The notes under the pieces are model-generated. The model searched no databases. It saw only the letters and a program-made list of their open reading frames with translations, and had not been told where the DNA came from. A stretch of 6,519 nt of DNA from Candidatus Doudnabacteria bacterium (GTDB lineage Bacteria > Patescibacteriota > Doudnabacteria > UBA920 > 2-01-FULL-50-11): contig JACQJK010000068.1 in assembly GCA_016205055.1 (NCBI GenBank), forward strand, positions 1-6,519, written 5' to 3'. Shown here in pieces: positions 1 through 5,794 of the stretch (position 1 is its first letter; every line of letters starts with the position of its first letter). A program made the position numbers and the translations under genes.

Positions 1-58
1 CCCCTCCCCCGCCTGCGGGGGAGGGTGCCCCGAGCGCAGTCGAGGGGTCGGGAGAGGG
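1..58. repeat. Compound intergenic palindromic repeat
   Basis: Positions 2-12 (CCCTCCCCCGC) and 15-25 (GCGGGGGAGGG) are perfect inverted repeats with a 2-nt spacer. Next comes a 20-mer at 28-47 that starts CCCCGAG and ends TCGAGGGG, and then a G-rich tail GGGAGAGGG at 50-58 that could pair partly with the C-rich first bases. The reverse complement of the 20-mer matches 896-915, inside htpX, at 18 of 20 positions. Architecture and base content fit a REP/MITE-like dispersed repeat of the kind common in Patescibacteria; that comparison is from memory and not searched. No coding potential is seen. Confidence 0.7.
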
Positions 59-64
59 AAAGCC

Positions 65-92
65 ATAATTCATAATTCCTGATTCCTAATTC
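65..92 (+). repeat. Four tandem 7-bp repeats abutting the htpX start
   Basis: Four consecutive heptamers, ATAATTC, ATAATTC, CTGATTC and CTAATTC, end at the base before the htpX ATG. They fill the place where a Shine-Dalgarno site would be, and none is present. CATAAT at 64-69 or 71-76 resembles a -10 box, but the upstream repeat gives no -35, so a promoter role is only a possibility. The A/T-rich repeat contrasts sharply with the GC-rich element just before it. Confidence 0.65.
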
Positions 93-1025
93 ATGCTCAC
101 TTACGACCACATTGACTCCAACAAAAGAAAAACCGCGGTGCTGATCGGCGTGTTTTTGGTGCTGATCATCGGATTAGGATTCACTTTCTCGCAGGCGTAC
201 AACGAACCAACCATCCTGTTTTTCGCCGTCGGCTTCAGCACACTTATGTCGCTTATTAGCTACTTTTTTTCTGACAAAATCACGCTCGCCCTGTCAAGAG
301 CCAATCTCGTGGATCGGCAAACCCACCCCGAGTTATATCGCTTGGTGGAAAACCTGTCCATTGCCGCCGGACTCCCCGCGCCGAAAATTTACCTGATCGA
401 AGATACGGCCCTAAACGCCTTTGCCACCGGGCGCAATCCCCAAAATGCCGTGATGGTTTTTACCACCGGCATCGTAAGCAAGCTCAATAAAACCGAACTG
501 GAGGGCGTGGTGGCGCACGAACTCTCCCACATCGGCAATTACGACATCCGCTTAATGACGATCGTGGTGGTGTTGGTTGGCGTAATCACTCTGCTGGCTG
601 ATTGGTTTCTGCGCTTTTCGTTTTTGGGCAGAAGGCGCTCGCGCGGAGGCGCCGTTTTTTTGCTTGTCGGACTGGCGCTCGCCCTGCTTTCGCCCTTGAT
701 CGCGATGCTCTTACAACTTGCCGTTTCGCGCAAACGGGAATTTCTGGCTGACGCGTCCGGGGTCCTGCTTACTCGCTACCCGGAAGGGTTGGCGTCGGCT
801 CTGGAAAAAATCTCCGCTGACCGCGAGCCCTTGGAAGCGGCGAACAAAGCCACGGCTCATTTATATATAGCCAACCCCTTCCATAAAGATGCGGGCCCCT
901 CGACTTCACTCGGGGCAACCGCAACTTCCCAGGGAAGCCGCGGTTGGTTCTCCAGTTTATTCAACACTCACCCGCCAGTTGCCGAACGCATTCAGCGCTT
1001 GCGGGAAATGCACACCAACGGATAG
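93..1025 (+). CDS. htpX: HtpX-type M48 membrane zinc metalloprotease
   Basis: Membrane-bound, zinc-dependent endopeptidase that in characterised bacteria degrades misfolded or damaged inner-membrane proteins. The product has 310 aa, slightly longer than the usual 280-300. Two hydrophobic segments lie near residues 15-35 and 41-58, then the conserved NAFATG stretch (108-113). The catalytic HELSH is at 142-146 with zinc ligands H142 and H146 and the general base E143; the third ligand is E216 in KREFLAD. Two more hydrophobic segments follow (about 153-172 and 187-210), with the family's C-terminal THPP at 292-295. The start is chosen because MLTYDHIDSNKRK fits the family N-terminus; there is no ribosome-binding site, and 7-bp repeats run up to the ATG. 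Oddity: residues 268-285 are encoded by a palindromic repeat and form a low-complexity G/S/T/A linker not expected in the family. The gene converges on recX with a 12-nt gap and no terminator seen between them. In this lineage lemA often precedes htpX; it would lie outside the window. Confidence 0.93.
   Translation: MLTYDHIDSNKRKTAVLIGVFLVLIIGLGFTFSQAYNEPTILFFAVGFSTLMSLISYFFSDKITLALSRANLVDRQTHPELYRLVENLSIAAGLPAPKIYLIEDTALNAFATGRNPQNAVMVFTTGIVSKLNKTELEGVVAHELSHIGNYDIRLMTIVVVLVGVITLLADWFLRFSFLGRRRSRGGAVFLLVGLALALLSPLIAMLLQLAVSRKREFLADASGVLLTRYPEGLASALEKISADREPLEAANKATAHLYIANPFHKDAGPSTSLGATATSQGSRGWFSSLFNTHPPVAERIQRLREMHTNG
895..946. repeat. REP-like palindromic repeat plus hairpin inside htpX
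   Basis: Positions 896-915 (starting CCCCTCGACTT, ending CTCGGGG) match the inverted complement of 28-47 at 18 of 20 bases. Directly attached at 916-946 is a second hairpin: CAACCGC (916-922) pairs with GCGGTTG (940-946), and CTTCC (925-929) pairs with GGAAG (933-937). Together they encode HtpX residues 268-285, a flexible loop between the last hydrophobic segment and the THPP motif. The copy keeps the reading frame, so it looks like a tolerated in-frame insertion of the intergenic element. That history is inference; the repeat identity and the pairing are visible. Confidence 0.6.
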
Positions 1026-1037
1026 CAGTTCTCAATC

Positions 1038-1511
1038 CTACTCCTTATCCGCCTTGTTTGCCGCAAAAAATTCGTTTAGCGCCCGGCGGATCACGTCGGT
1101 ATGAAACCCACGACCGGCCAAGCCCCGCGCCAGCTGTTCGTAAGAACGCGGGCTTATTTTTTTTCTGTCTAAAAACCGCCGGGCGCAAGCCGCCTCTTCT
1201 TCGGCGTCCAAACCTTCTTCCAATACCCGCTCGATGATTTCCGAAGGAATTTTCTTTTTCAGCAATTTGGCTTTAATGCCAAAATAGCCAAGAATTTTGT
1301 AGAGCTTCAAACTCTCCAAATAAAGCCGCGCATAGCGCTCGTCATTAAGATAATCCAGTTCCTCAAGCCGGCGCAACGCTTGATTAATCAGCGGCCGCGG
1401 AAATTTCTTGCGCAAGAGTTTATCCTGAAGTTCGCCGAGCGAATGCGTGCGGAAAGAAAGATATTTGATGGCCTGATTAAAGACGTCTTGAAATGTGGTG
1501 TTTTCGCTCAT
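1038..1511 (-). CDS. recX: RecX family regulatory protein
   Basis: RecX binds RecA and its filaments and limits or remodels them, moderating recombination and SOS activity in the cytosol. The 157-aa product has the RecX pattern of short three-helix repeats: YLSFRTHSLGELQDKL at residues 18-33, then LEELDYLNDERYARLYLES at 49-67, a lysine-rich middle (GIKAKLLKKKI, 78-88) and a final repeat ending near ARGLAGRGFHTDVIRRAL. The length is normal for the family. The start MSENTTFQDV is chosen because the frame stays open upstream to 1979 only as antisense of clpC, and because AGAGGG sits 3 nt upstream of this ATG, the clearest ribosome-binding site among the protein genes here. It is transcribed divergently from clpC; recA itself is not in the window. 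Confidence 0.88.
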   Translation of the reverse strand: MSENTTFQDVFNQAIKYLSFRTHSLGELQDKLLRKKFPRPLINQALRRLEELDYLNDERYARLYLESLKLYKILGYFGIKAKLLKKKIPSEIIERVLEEGLDAEEEAACARRFLDRKKISPRSYEQLARGLAGRGFHTDVIRRALNEFFAANKADKE

Positions 1512-1519
1512 AAGCCCTC

Positions 1520-1548
1520 TTGATTGCTGACCATACTTCCAGTATATT
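1520..1548 (+). promoter_or_regulatory. Candidate clpC promoter
   Basis: TTGATT (1520-1525) and TATATT (1543-1548) are separated by 17 bp, matching sigma-70-type -35 and -10 hexamers at 4/6 and 5/6. Transcription would begin near 1555 and give clpC a leader of about 90 nt carrying two hairpins. It is the best-spaced pair in the gap, but unproven. Confidence 0.45.
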
Positions 1549-1551
1549 GTG

Positions 1552-1557
1552 ATTATA
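1552..1557 (-). promoter_or_regulatory. Candidate recX -10 box (TATAAT)
   Basis: The complement reads a perfect TATAAT. Initiation would fall near 1545, about 34 nt before the recX ATG. No convincing -35 is found 16-18 bp upstream (the sequence there is A-rich), so activation or a weak promoter is possible. It lies 3 bp from the candidate clpC -10, so the two promoters would compete for polymerase. Confidence 0.35.
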
Positions 1558-1580
1558 CAACATTCTCCGGATTCTATTTT

Positions 1581-1635
1581 CTCCGACGCCCGGCTCACGA
1601 GCGGGAGTCGGAGTCCCGACCGCAGCGTCGGGACT
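1581..1635 (+). promoter_or_regulatory. Two abutting hairpins in the clpC leader
   Basis: Hairpin 1: CTCCGAC (1581-1587) pairs with GTCGGAG (1607-1613), and CCCG (1589-1592) pairs with CGGG (1602-1605) around one G/A mismatch. Hairpin 2: AGTCCCGAC (1612-1620) pairs perfectly with GTCGGGACT (1627-1635) around a 6-nt loop. They share bases 1612-1613, so both cannot form completely at once. Hairpin 2 ends 12 nt before the clpC ATG, and no Shine-Dalgarno motif lies between. They could be a cis-regulatory leader or another palindromic repeat insertion. There is no T-run, so hairpin 2 is not a normal intrinsic terminator. Confidence 0.55.
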
Positions 1636-1647
1636 AAATTCTCACTC

Positions 1648-4146
1648 ATGGCTGAAGAATTCGAAATTATCAATCGGTTGACCACCCGCGCCAGGTCCGC
1701 TTTGGTCAATTCGCAAAAACTCGCGCAAGAACTCAAGCACCAAGAAATCGGACCGGTGCACCTGCTTTGCGGCATTGTCGAAGTGCCCAGCGCCTTTGCC
1801 AACGAGGTCATCCTAAAACGCAAAATCGACCCGGCCGCAGTAAGGCAGCGCCTGCAACAAATGACGCTTCCTTCAATTTCGCGCGACGCGCTGCACCCGC
1901 GCGTGTCAAGCGAGCTACAGGATGTTTTGGAAAGGGCGGCGATCGCCGCGCAAAAAAACGGGTACGCTTTCATCGGCACCGAACACCTGCTTTACGCGCT
2001 CATCGGAAAAAACGGCCCCGGCAAAACTTTAGTGGCCGAATTCGGCTTGGAAATTCCCGAGCTCGTGAAAAACTTGGAAGGAGTCTTTGAACACTTCTCC
2101 CACTTTGGGGAAATGCTGCCCAGCGACGAAGAACTGGCTTTGGAAGAAACGGGTGACGCGCTCACTCGACCCCGTTCGCAGGCGCTGGAATATTTTGCCA
2201 GCGACTTAACCGCCAAAGCGGCGGGGGGCAAAATTGACCCGCTGGTCGGCAGAAAAAAAGAACTGGAGCGATTAATCAGCATTCTCAACCGCCGCAACAA
2301 AAACAACCCGCTGTTAATCGGAGAGCCGGGGGTGGGCAAAACCGCGATTGTGGAGGGCTTCGCCCTGGCCATTGCCCGCCAGCAAGTGCCGGACAACCTG
2401 CTGGACAAAAAAGTCCTGCACCTGGACCTGGCCTCCGTCGTGGCCGGCTCCATGTTTCGCGGCGAATTCGAAAATCGGCTCAAACAAATCATCGAGGAAG
2501 CCCGCGCCAACCCCAACATTATTCTGTTCATTGACGAGCTCCACACGGTAATTGGCGCCGGGGCGGCGACGGGGAGTTTGGATGCGGCCAATATTTTAAA
2601 ACCCGTGTTGGCCCGGGGCGAAATTGCGGTCATCGGCGCCACCACCCTGGCTGATTACAAAAAGCACGTGGAAAACGATCCGGCCTTGGAGCGAAGATTC
2701 CAGCCCATTTTAATCGAGGAACCAAGCGTTGACCAAACCGAAAAAATTTTGCTGGGTCTGCGGCCTTTTTACGAACGCCACCACCGCATTGCCATAAGCG
2801 GCGAGGCCATAAGAGCCGCCTGCGAACTTTCCGCGCGATACATTTCCGACCGGTACCTGCCGGACAAGGCCCTCGACCTGATTGACGAAAGCGCCAGTTT
2901 TTTGCGCGGCAAATCAAATAAGACCGCGGCGGTCAAAAACCTGAAAACTCTGGAGAGAAAAATCGCTCACTTGGAAGCGGACAAAGACAACGCCATTTTA
3001 GAACAAGAATTTGATCGCGCAGCCAAGTTACAGTTGATGCTTGACGGCTATAAAAAAATCTTGGAGCAGACCAGACCCCAACTCCCCGGTACTGCCGAAA
3101 AAAGCCGGCCCCGGCTCTTAACCGAACACATCGCCGCCACGGTTGCTCAGGCCACGAAAATCCCCGTCAGCAAACTTTTGCAAAAAACCACGCACAAAAT
3201 CGCGAATCTGGAGAGGGAATTGAAAAAACACATTATCGGCCAGGACGAGGTGATCGCCAATATCGCCTCGTCCTTAAAGCGGGCGCAAACTGGAGTTTCC
3301 TCGCCAACCCGCCCGCAGGGCACCTTTCTGTTTTTGGGCCCCAGCGGAGTGGGCAAGACGGAAACGGCGAAAGTGCTTGCCCGCGTTATCTTCGGCTCGG
3401 AAAAAGACTTGATCCGAGTGGACATGTCGGAGTTTATGGAACGGCACAATGTTTCGCGGCTAATCGGCGCGCCCGCCGGCTACGTCGGCTATGAAGAAGG
3501 AGGAAAACTCACCGAAAGCGTAAAGCGCAAACCCTATGCCGTGGTGCTGTTTGATGAAATCGAAAAGGCCCACCCCGACGTATTTAATATCCTGCTGCAA
3601 ATCTTCGAAGAAGGCGAGCTGACGGACGCCGCCGGCAAAAAGACCAACTTTAAAAACACAATTCTGATTTTGACTTCCAACATCGGCAGCGCTGATCTGA
3701 ACCAATACGCTCTGGGATTTACGGACGAAACCAAAAAAAACAAATCCTCGCCCTTGCCTGATTACGAAAAAATCAAGGGAAAAATCTTCGAGGCGCTAAA
3801 CCAGCGGCTCTCGGCAGAACTAATCAACCGCATCGACCACATCGCCGTGTTCCGCCCGTTGAACCTTGATACGCTTAAAACCATCGCCAAACTGGAGCTT
3901 AGCAAACTGGACGGACGGCTAATGGAGACGGGCGTTAAAATTTCCTACCCGCCGAGCTTGGTTGATTTTCTGGTGAAGAACAGCTTCGATCCCAAAGCCG
4001 GCGCCAGAAAAATCCGGAAAGTGGTCGCTGATGTGCTGGAAAACCGGATCTCGAATTACCTGATCCGCCACGCCGCGCGGCCGGCGCGCCTAGGATTTCA
4101 AGCGCAAAAGGGAAAAGGATTTCCTTTCAAAATTCGCGCGGCTTAA
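1648..4146 (+). CDS. clpC: ClpC-type Hsp100 ATPase, ClpP-associated unfoldase
   Basis: Hexameric AAA+ unfoldase that threads proteins into the ClpP peptidase in the cytosol. The product has 832 aa (B. subtilis ClpC is about 810). Domain order: a Clp N-domain with two repeats (about 3-145, the second including AFIGTEHLL); AAA+ module D1 with Walker A GEPGVGKT (225-232), Walker B LFIDE (D296, E297) and arginines ERRF (348-351); a short coiled coil with a UVR-like segment (about 432-470, LEQEFDRAAKLQ); module D2 with Walker A GPSGVGKT (564-571), Walker B VVLFDE (D636, E637) and sensor-2 GAR (785-787). LGF at 689-691 occupies the ClpP-docking loop, which favours a proteolytic role over ClpB-like disaggregation; the middle domain is also too short for ClpB. 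The start MAEEFEIINR is chosen by homology. An in-frame GTG at 1549 would only translate the leader hairpins. comF follows after 5 nt, probably in the same transcript. No clpP is in the window. Confidence 0.95.
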   Translation: MAEEFEIINRLTTRARSALVNSQKLAQELKHQEIGPVHLLCGIVEVPSAFANEVILKRKIDPAAVRQRLQQMTLPSISRDALHPRVSSELQDVLERAAIAAQKNGYAFIGTEHLLYALIGKNGPGKTLVAEFGLEIPELVKNLEGVFEHFSHFGEMLPSDEELALEETGDALTRPRSQALEYFASDLTAKAAGGKIDPLVGRKKELERLISILNRRNKNNPLLIGEPGVGKTAIVEGFALAIARQQVPDNLLDKKVLHLDLASVVAGSMFRGEFENRLKQIIEEARANPNIILFIDELHTVIGAGAATGSLDAANILKPVLARGEIAVIGATTLADYKKHVENDPALERRFQPILIEEPSVDQTEKILLGLRPFYERHHRIAISGEAIRAACELSARYISDRYLPDKALDLIDESASFLRGKSNKTAAVKNLKTLERKIAHLEADKDNAILEQEFDRAAKLQLMLDGYKKILEQTRPQLPGTAEKSRPRLLTEHIAATVAQATKIPVSKLLQKTTHKIANLERELKKHIIGQDEVIANIASSLKRAQTGVSSPTRPQGTFLFLGPSGVGKTETAKVLARVIFGSEKDLIRVDMSEFMERHNVSRLIGAPAGYVGYEEGGKLTESVKRKPYAVVLFDEIEKAHPDVFNILLQIFEEGELTDAAGKKTNFKNTILILTSNIGSADLNQYALGFTDETKKNKSSPLPDYEKIKGKIFEALNQRLSAELINRIDHIAVFRPLNLDTLKTIAKLELSKLDGRLMETGVKISYPPSLVDFLVKNSFDPKAGARKIRKVVADVLENRISNYLIRHAARPARLGFQAQKGKGFPFKIRAA

Positions 4147-4151
4147 CTTAA

Positions 4152-4847
4152 ATGAAACCGAACGCGCTCCTACGGGCCGGGACGGAACTTTTGTTTCCGG
4201 CCGCTTGCGTTATTTGTGGATCTTTCGCGGGCGTGCTCTGTCCGGTCTGTCGGCAATTTTTGCAGATCGAAAAAAAACAAATCTGCCTGGCTTGCAACCA
4301 ACCCTCCCCCAACGGCGCGACGCACCCTGACTGCCGGCCGTCGGCGCTTGACGGGTTTTTGTGTTGCGGGAAATTTTCCCAAATCCAGCCCTTGGTACAC
4401 GCTTATAAGTACGAACGGGCAAGCGAACTGGATTTGCCGCTGGCGGAATTTATTTTGGAATTTCTGAAGCGCGCGGAACTTTTGGATTTTTTCTCCGCAT
4501 TCCTGCTGACTTTCGTGCCGCTCTCAAGTTTTCGACAGCGCGAGCGCGGGTACAACCAAAGCGAACTTCTCGCTCAACGCTTGTCTGGAATTGCTCTACT
4601 GCCGATTCTGGAAAAAGGTTTGACGCGACAGATGGACACAAAACCGCAAGTTAAATTGGGCAAGGAGGAGCGAACAGTCAATGTTCGGGGCGCTTTTGGG
4701 GTAGATTCAAAACTTGACCTGAAAGACAAAAATATTCTTTTGCTTGACGACATTGCCACCACGGGCGCGACTTTAAACGAATGCGCCAAAACCCTGAAGC
4801 GGGCCGGGGCCAAAGCGGTTTGGGCGCTGGTGCTGGCGCGGGGATGA
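4152..4847 (+). CDS. comF: ComF family phosphoribosyltransferase-like protein
   Basis: ComF/GntX-family proteins pair an N-terminal zinc-binding cysteine region with a phosphoribosyltransferase-fold domain; in competent bacteria ComF is needed for uptake or processing of transforming single-stranded DNA in the cytoplasm. The 231-aa product, a normal length, has cysteine pairs C19/C22, C30/C33 and C45/C48 plus C61. The family motif RGYNQSELLA spans 132-141, and the PRPP-binding signature ILLLDDIATTGATL spans 195-208 with acidic D199 and D200. The start is 5 nt after the clpC stop with no Shine-Dalgarno site, so translational coupling or reinitiation is likely. The end LARG followed by TGA is a typical ComF C-terminus and shows that TGA is a stop here. 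Other competence genes (comEC, comEA, dprA) are not in the window, so the role in uptake is inferred from the family only. Confidence 0.92.
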   Translation: MKPNALLRAGTELLFPAACVICGSFAGVLCPVCRQFLQIEKKQICLACNQPSPNGATHPDCRPSALDGFLCCGKFSQIQPLVHAYKYERASELDLPLAEFILEFLKRAELLDFFSAFLLTFVPLSSFRQRERGYNQSELLAQRLSGIALLPILEKGLTRQMDTKPQVKLGKEERTVNVRGAFGVDSKLDLKDKNILLLDDIATTGATLNECAKTLKRAGAKAVWALVLARG

Positions 4848-4983
4848 GAAAAGCGTATTTGAAATTTGAGTGCAAAAAACTAAAATAATAAGATGGGTAA
4901 TAGATTGGTGGTGGTGAGAAGTTGAATCCCGGGCTGCTGTAAAAAAATATTTTGACTTGGTTGGGACCCATAATCCAAGATAT
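4848..4983. other. Intergenic spacer without recognised gene
   Basis: A/T-rich gap between comF and the tRNA promoter. It contains a CCCGGG palindrome (4928-4933), an AAAATATTTT palindrome (4944-4953) and a lone TTGACT (4952-4957) with no -10 at suitable spacing. No open frame longer than a dozen codons looks real, and no clear terminator for the clpC-comF transcript is visible. Confidence 0.5.
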
Positions 4984-5012
4984 TTGGAAAGATATCGAAG
5001 CTGGTTTATACT
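4984..5012 (+). promoter_or_regulatory. Promoter of tRNA-Ser
   Basis: TTGGAA (4984-4989) and TATACT (5007-5012) are spaced exactly 17 bp apart, with hexamer matches of 4/6 and 5/6. The expected start near 5019 lies about 4 nt before the mature tRNA 5' end at 5023, a plausible short precursor leader. It indicates that the tRNA is transcribed independently of comF. Confidence 0.6.
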
Positions 5013-5022
5013 GGTAGCCGTG

Positions 5023-5114
5023 GGAGGAGTGTGGCGAATTGGTAAGCCGGCGGTTTGCTAAACCGTAACCGTCTAAAAAACGGTTTGGGGGTTCGAGTCC
5101 CCCCTCCTCCGCCA
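5023..5114 (+). tRNA. tRNA-Ser (GCU)
   Basis: Complete class II tRNA of 92 nt decoding AGC/AGU serine codons. The acceptor stem GGAGGAG (5023-5029) pairs perfectly with CTCCTCC (5104-5110); the discriminator is G5111 and CCA is encoded (5112-5114). The anticodon GCT at 5057-5059 sits in a normal loop after two T's and before two A's. The long variable arm typical of serine tRNAs is present: AACCGT (5067-5072) pairs with ACGGTT (5080-5085). The T-arm GGGGG/CCCCC (5087-5091 and 5099-5103) encloses TTCGAGT. Its 3' end is duplicated at 5795-5809, which suggests use as an integration site. Confidence 0.97.
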
Positions 5115-5117
5115 GTT
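5103..5117 (+). repeat. Putative att core at the tRNA-Ser 3' end (left copy)
   Basis: CCTCCTCCGCCAGTT covers the last 12 nt of the tRNA plus 3 flanking bases. It recurs at 5795-5809 with a single C-to-T change, in the same orientation, 692 bp away. A direct repeat of a tRNA 3' end is the classic footprint of tyrosine-recombinase integration, but no integrase lies between the copies. Confidence 0.5.
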
Positions 5118-5142
5118 AGGAAAATGCAAAATTGAAGAGGTC

Positions 5143-5222
5143 AGCTCGCGGCGCGTTCCGCGCCGCTCGGCTAGGATTGAGCGCTGGTTCGAGGGATCGT
5201 CCCGCCCATGGCGGTAGGGCGA
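5143..5222. other. Two GC-rich hairpins downstream of the tRNA
   Basis: Hairpin 1: GCGGCGCG (5148-5155) pairs perfectly with CGCGCCGC (5159-5166) around a 3-nt loop, extended by AGC/GCT (5143-5145 and 5170-5172). Hairpin 2: TCGTCC (5197-5202) pairs with GGGCGA (5217-5222, one G-T wobble), and CGCC (5203-5206) pairs with GGCG (5210-5213). Neither is followed by a T-run, so they do not look like terminators. They lie at the left end of the segment bounded by the tRNA-end repeats and may be a repeat, an element end or a structured RNA. Confidence 0.5.
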
Positions 5223-5235
5223 CCGAGGCGCATTC

Positions 5236-5264
5236 TTTACAAACTCGCAAAAAGATATTATTCT
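5236..5264 (+). promoter_or_regulatory. Weak candidate promoter of the orphan gene
   Basis: TTTACA (5236-5241) and TATTCT (5259-5264) are spaced 17 bp apart (5/6 and 4/6 matches). Transcription would start at about 5271, at the ATG itself, giving a leaderless message. An A/T-rich region makes chance matches likely. Confidence 0.3.
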
Positions 5265-5271
5265 CAAAGGC

Positions 5272-5736
5272 ATGAGCAAAGAAACATTAGAGATGGGCGA
5301 TGTAAATCAATCGGAAACCCCTCATTTTCATTTCGACGAATTTGCGGTAGATTGGCCGCTAAATGGCAATGAACACAAACTTGCCGACGACGTTGCCGAA
5401 GCAACCCTTAAGGCATTGAATGAAGGTGGTGATGCGACCACTCTTTCTATTGGGAAAGATATTAAGCCACGCATACTTAGAATTTCGGACGCCATTTCCT
5501 GGTTTGAGAATGCTGGGTATTTTTCCCGCAAAGATATGACAATCGTAACAACTGAAAAATGGAAGCGACTCTTTATTAAAGAGAGGGGATGATTTAAATA
5601 TTCCCTATCGCTTTTCCTATCCCGACCGACTCGCCTCGAACGCACTACTTTTAAAAACGTTGTAACGGCTTGCGAGGAATTGGTTCTAGACCGAAACATA
5701 CCGCCAGAAACGGATCTTAACCAAGACAAGAAATAG
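5272..5736 (+). pseudogene. Unrecognised protein gene with two compensating frameshifts
   Basis: I do not recognise this protein. The intact first part runs from 5272 to a TGA at 5590-5592 (106 aa). The neighbouring frame then continues sensibly (DDLNIPYRFSYPDRLAS, 5588-5638) until a TAA after 5652. The original frame resumes from about 5656 (NVVTACEELVLDRNIPPETD) to TAG at 5734-5736. One extra G in GGGG (5585-5588) and one missing A in AAAAA (5652-5656) would restore a single acidic, soluble protein of about 154 aa with no membrane segment or signal peptide. Both sites are homopolymers, so sequencing error or true decay are both possible. AAAGG lies only 1 nt from the ATG. The gene is the only one between the two tRNA-end repeats and looks slightly lower in GC than its neighbours, which suggests acquired DNA. 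Confidence 0.6.
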
Positions 5737-5738
5737 TG

Positions 5739-5791
5739 CGGGGTGAGAATCTTTACCCCGTTGAGTCCGCCTCCGGCGGACTCCTTCGGGG
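5739..5791 (+). other. Long hairpin with a competing upstream arm
   Basis: CCCCG (5756-5760) pairs with CGGGG (5787-5791), and GAGTCCGCC (5763-5771) pairs perfectly with GGCGGACTC (5775-5783). Together they make a 14-bp stem with a small TT/CTT internal loop and a 3-nt end loop. The same CCCCG can instead pair with CGGGG at 5739-5743, extended by T-A (5744/5755), giving a mutually exclusive fold. It begins 3 nt after the orphan gene's stop and ends just before the right tRNA-end repeat. It lacks a T-run. Confidence 0.5.
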
Positions 5792-5794
5792 CCA

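Noticed and set aside
1549..1647. Upstream GTG start for clpC
   Set aside because: It would translate the leader hairpins into sequence unlike any Clp N-domain; MAEEFEIINR at 1648 is the family start.
1613..1647. Hairpin before clpC as an intrinsic terminator
   Set aside because: It is followed by AAATTCTCACTC, not a T-run, and it lies directly upstream of a large gene.
1512..1979. N-terminal extension of recX
   Set aside because: The extra residues are antisense of the conserved clpC N-domain, and a ribosome-binding site sits at the inner ATG.
1992..2645. Minus-strand open frame of 217 codons inside clpC
   Set aside because: Shadow of conserved AAA+ coding sequence, Ser-rich, with no family features.
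5073..5279. Minus-strand open frame of 68 codons ending RRRGDSNPQ
   Set aside because: Its C-terminal part is the antisense of the tRNA-Ser T-arm and acceptor stem, a well-known source of false gene calls.
5590..5592. TGA read through as glycine (code 25) or selenocysteine
   Set aside because: The frame after the TGA is poor protein, whereas the shifted frame is good, so a frameshift explains it better. TGA clearly ends comF and the toxin, and no SECIS-type evidence was found.
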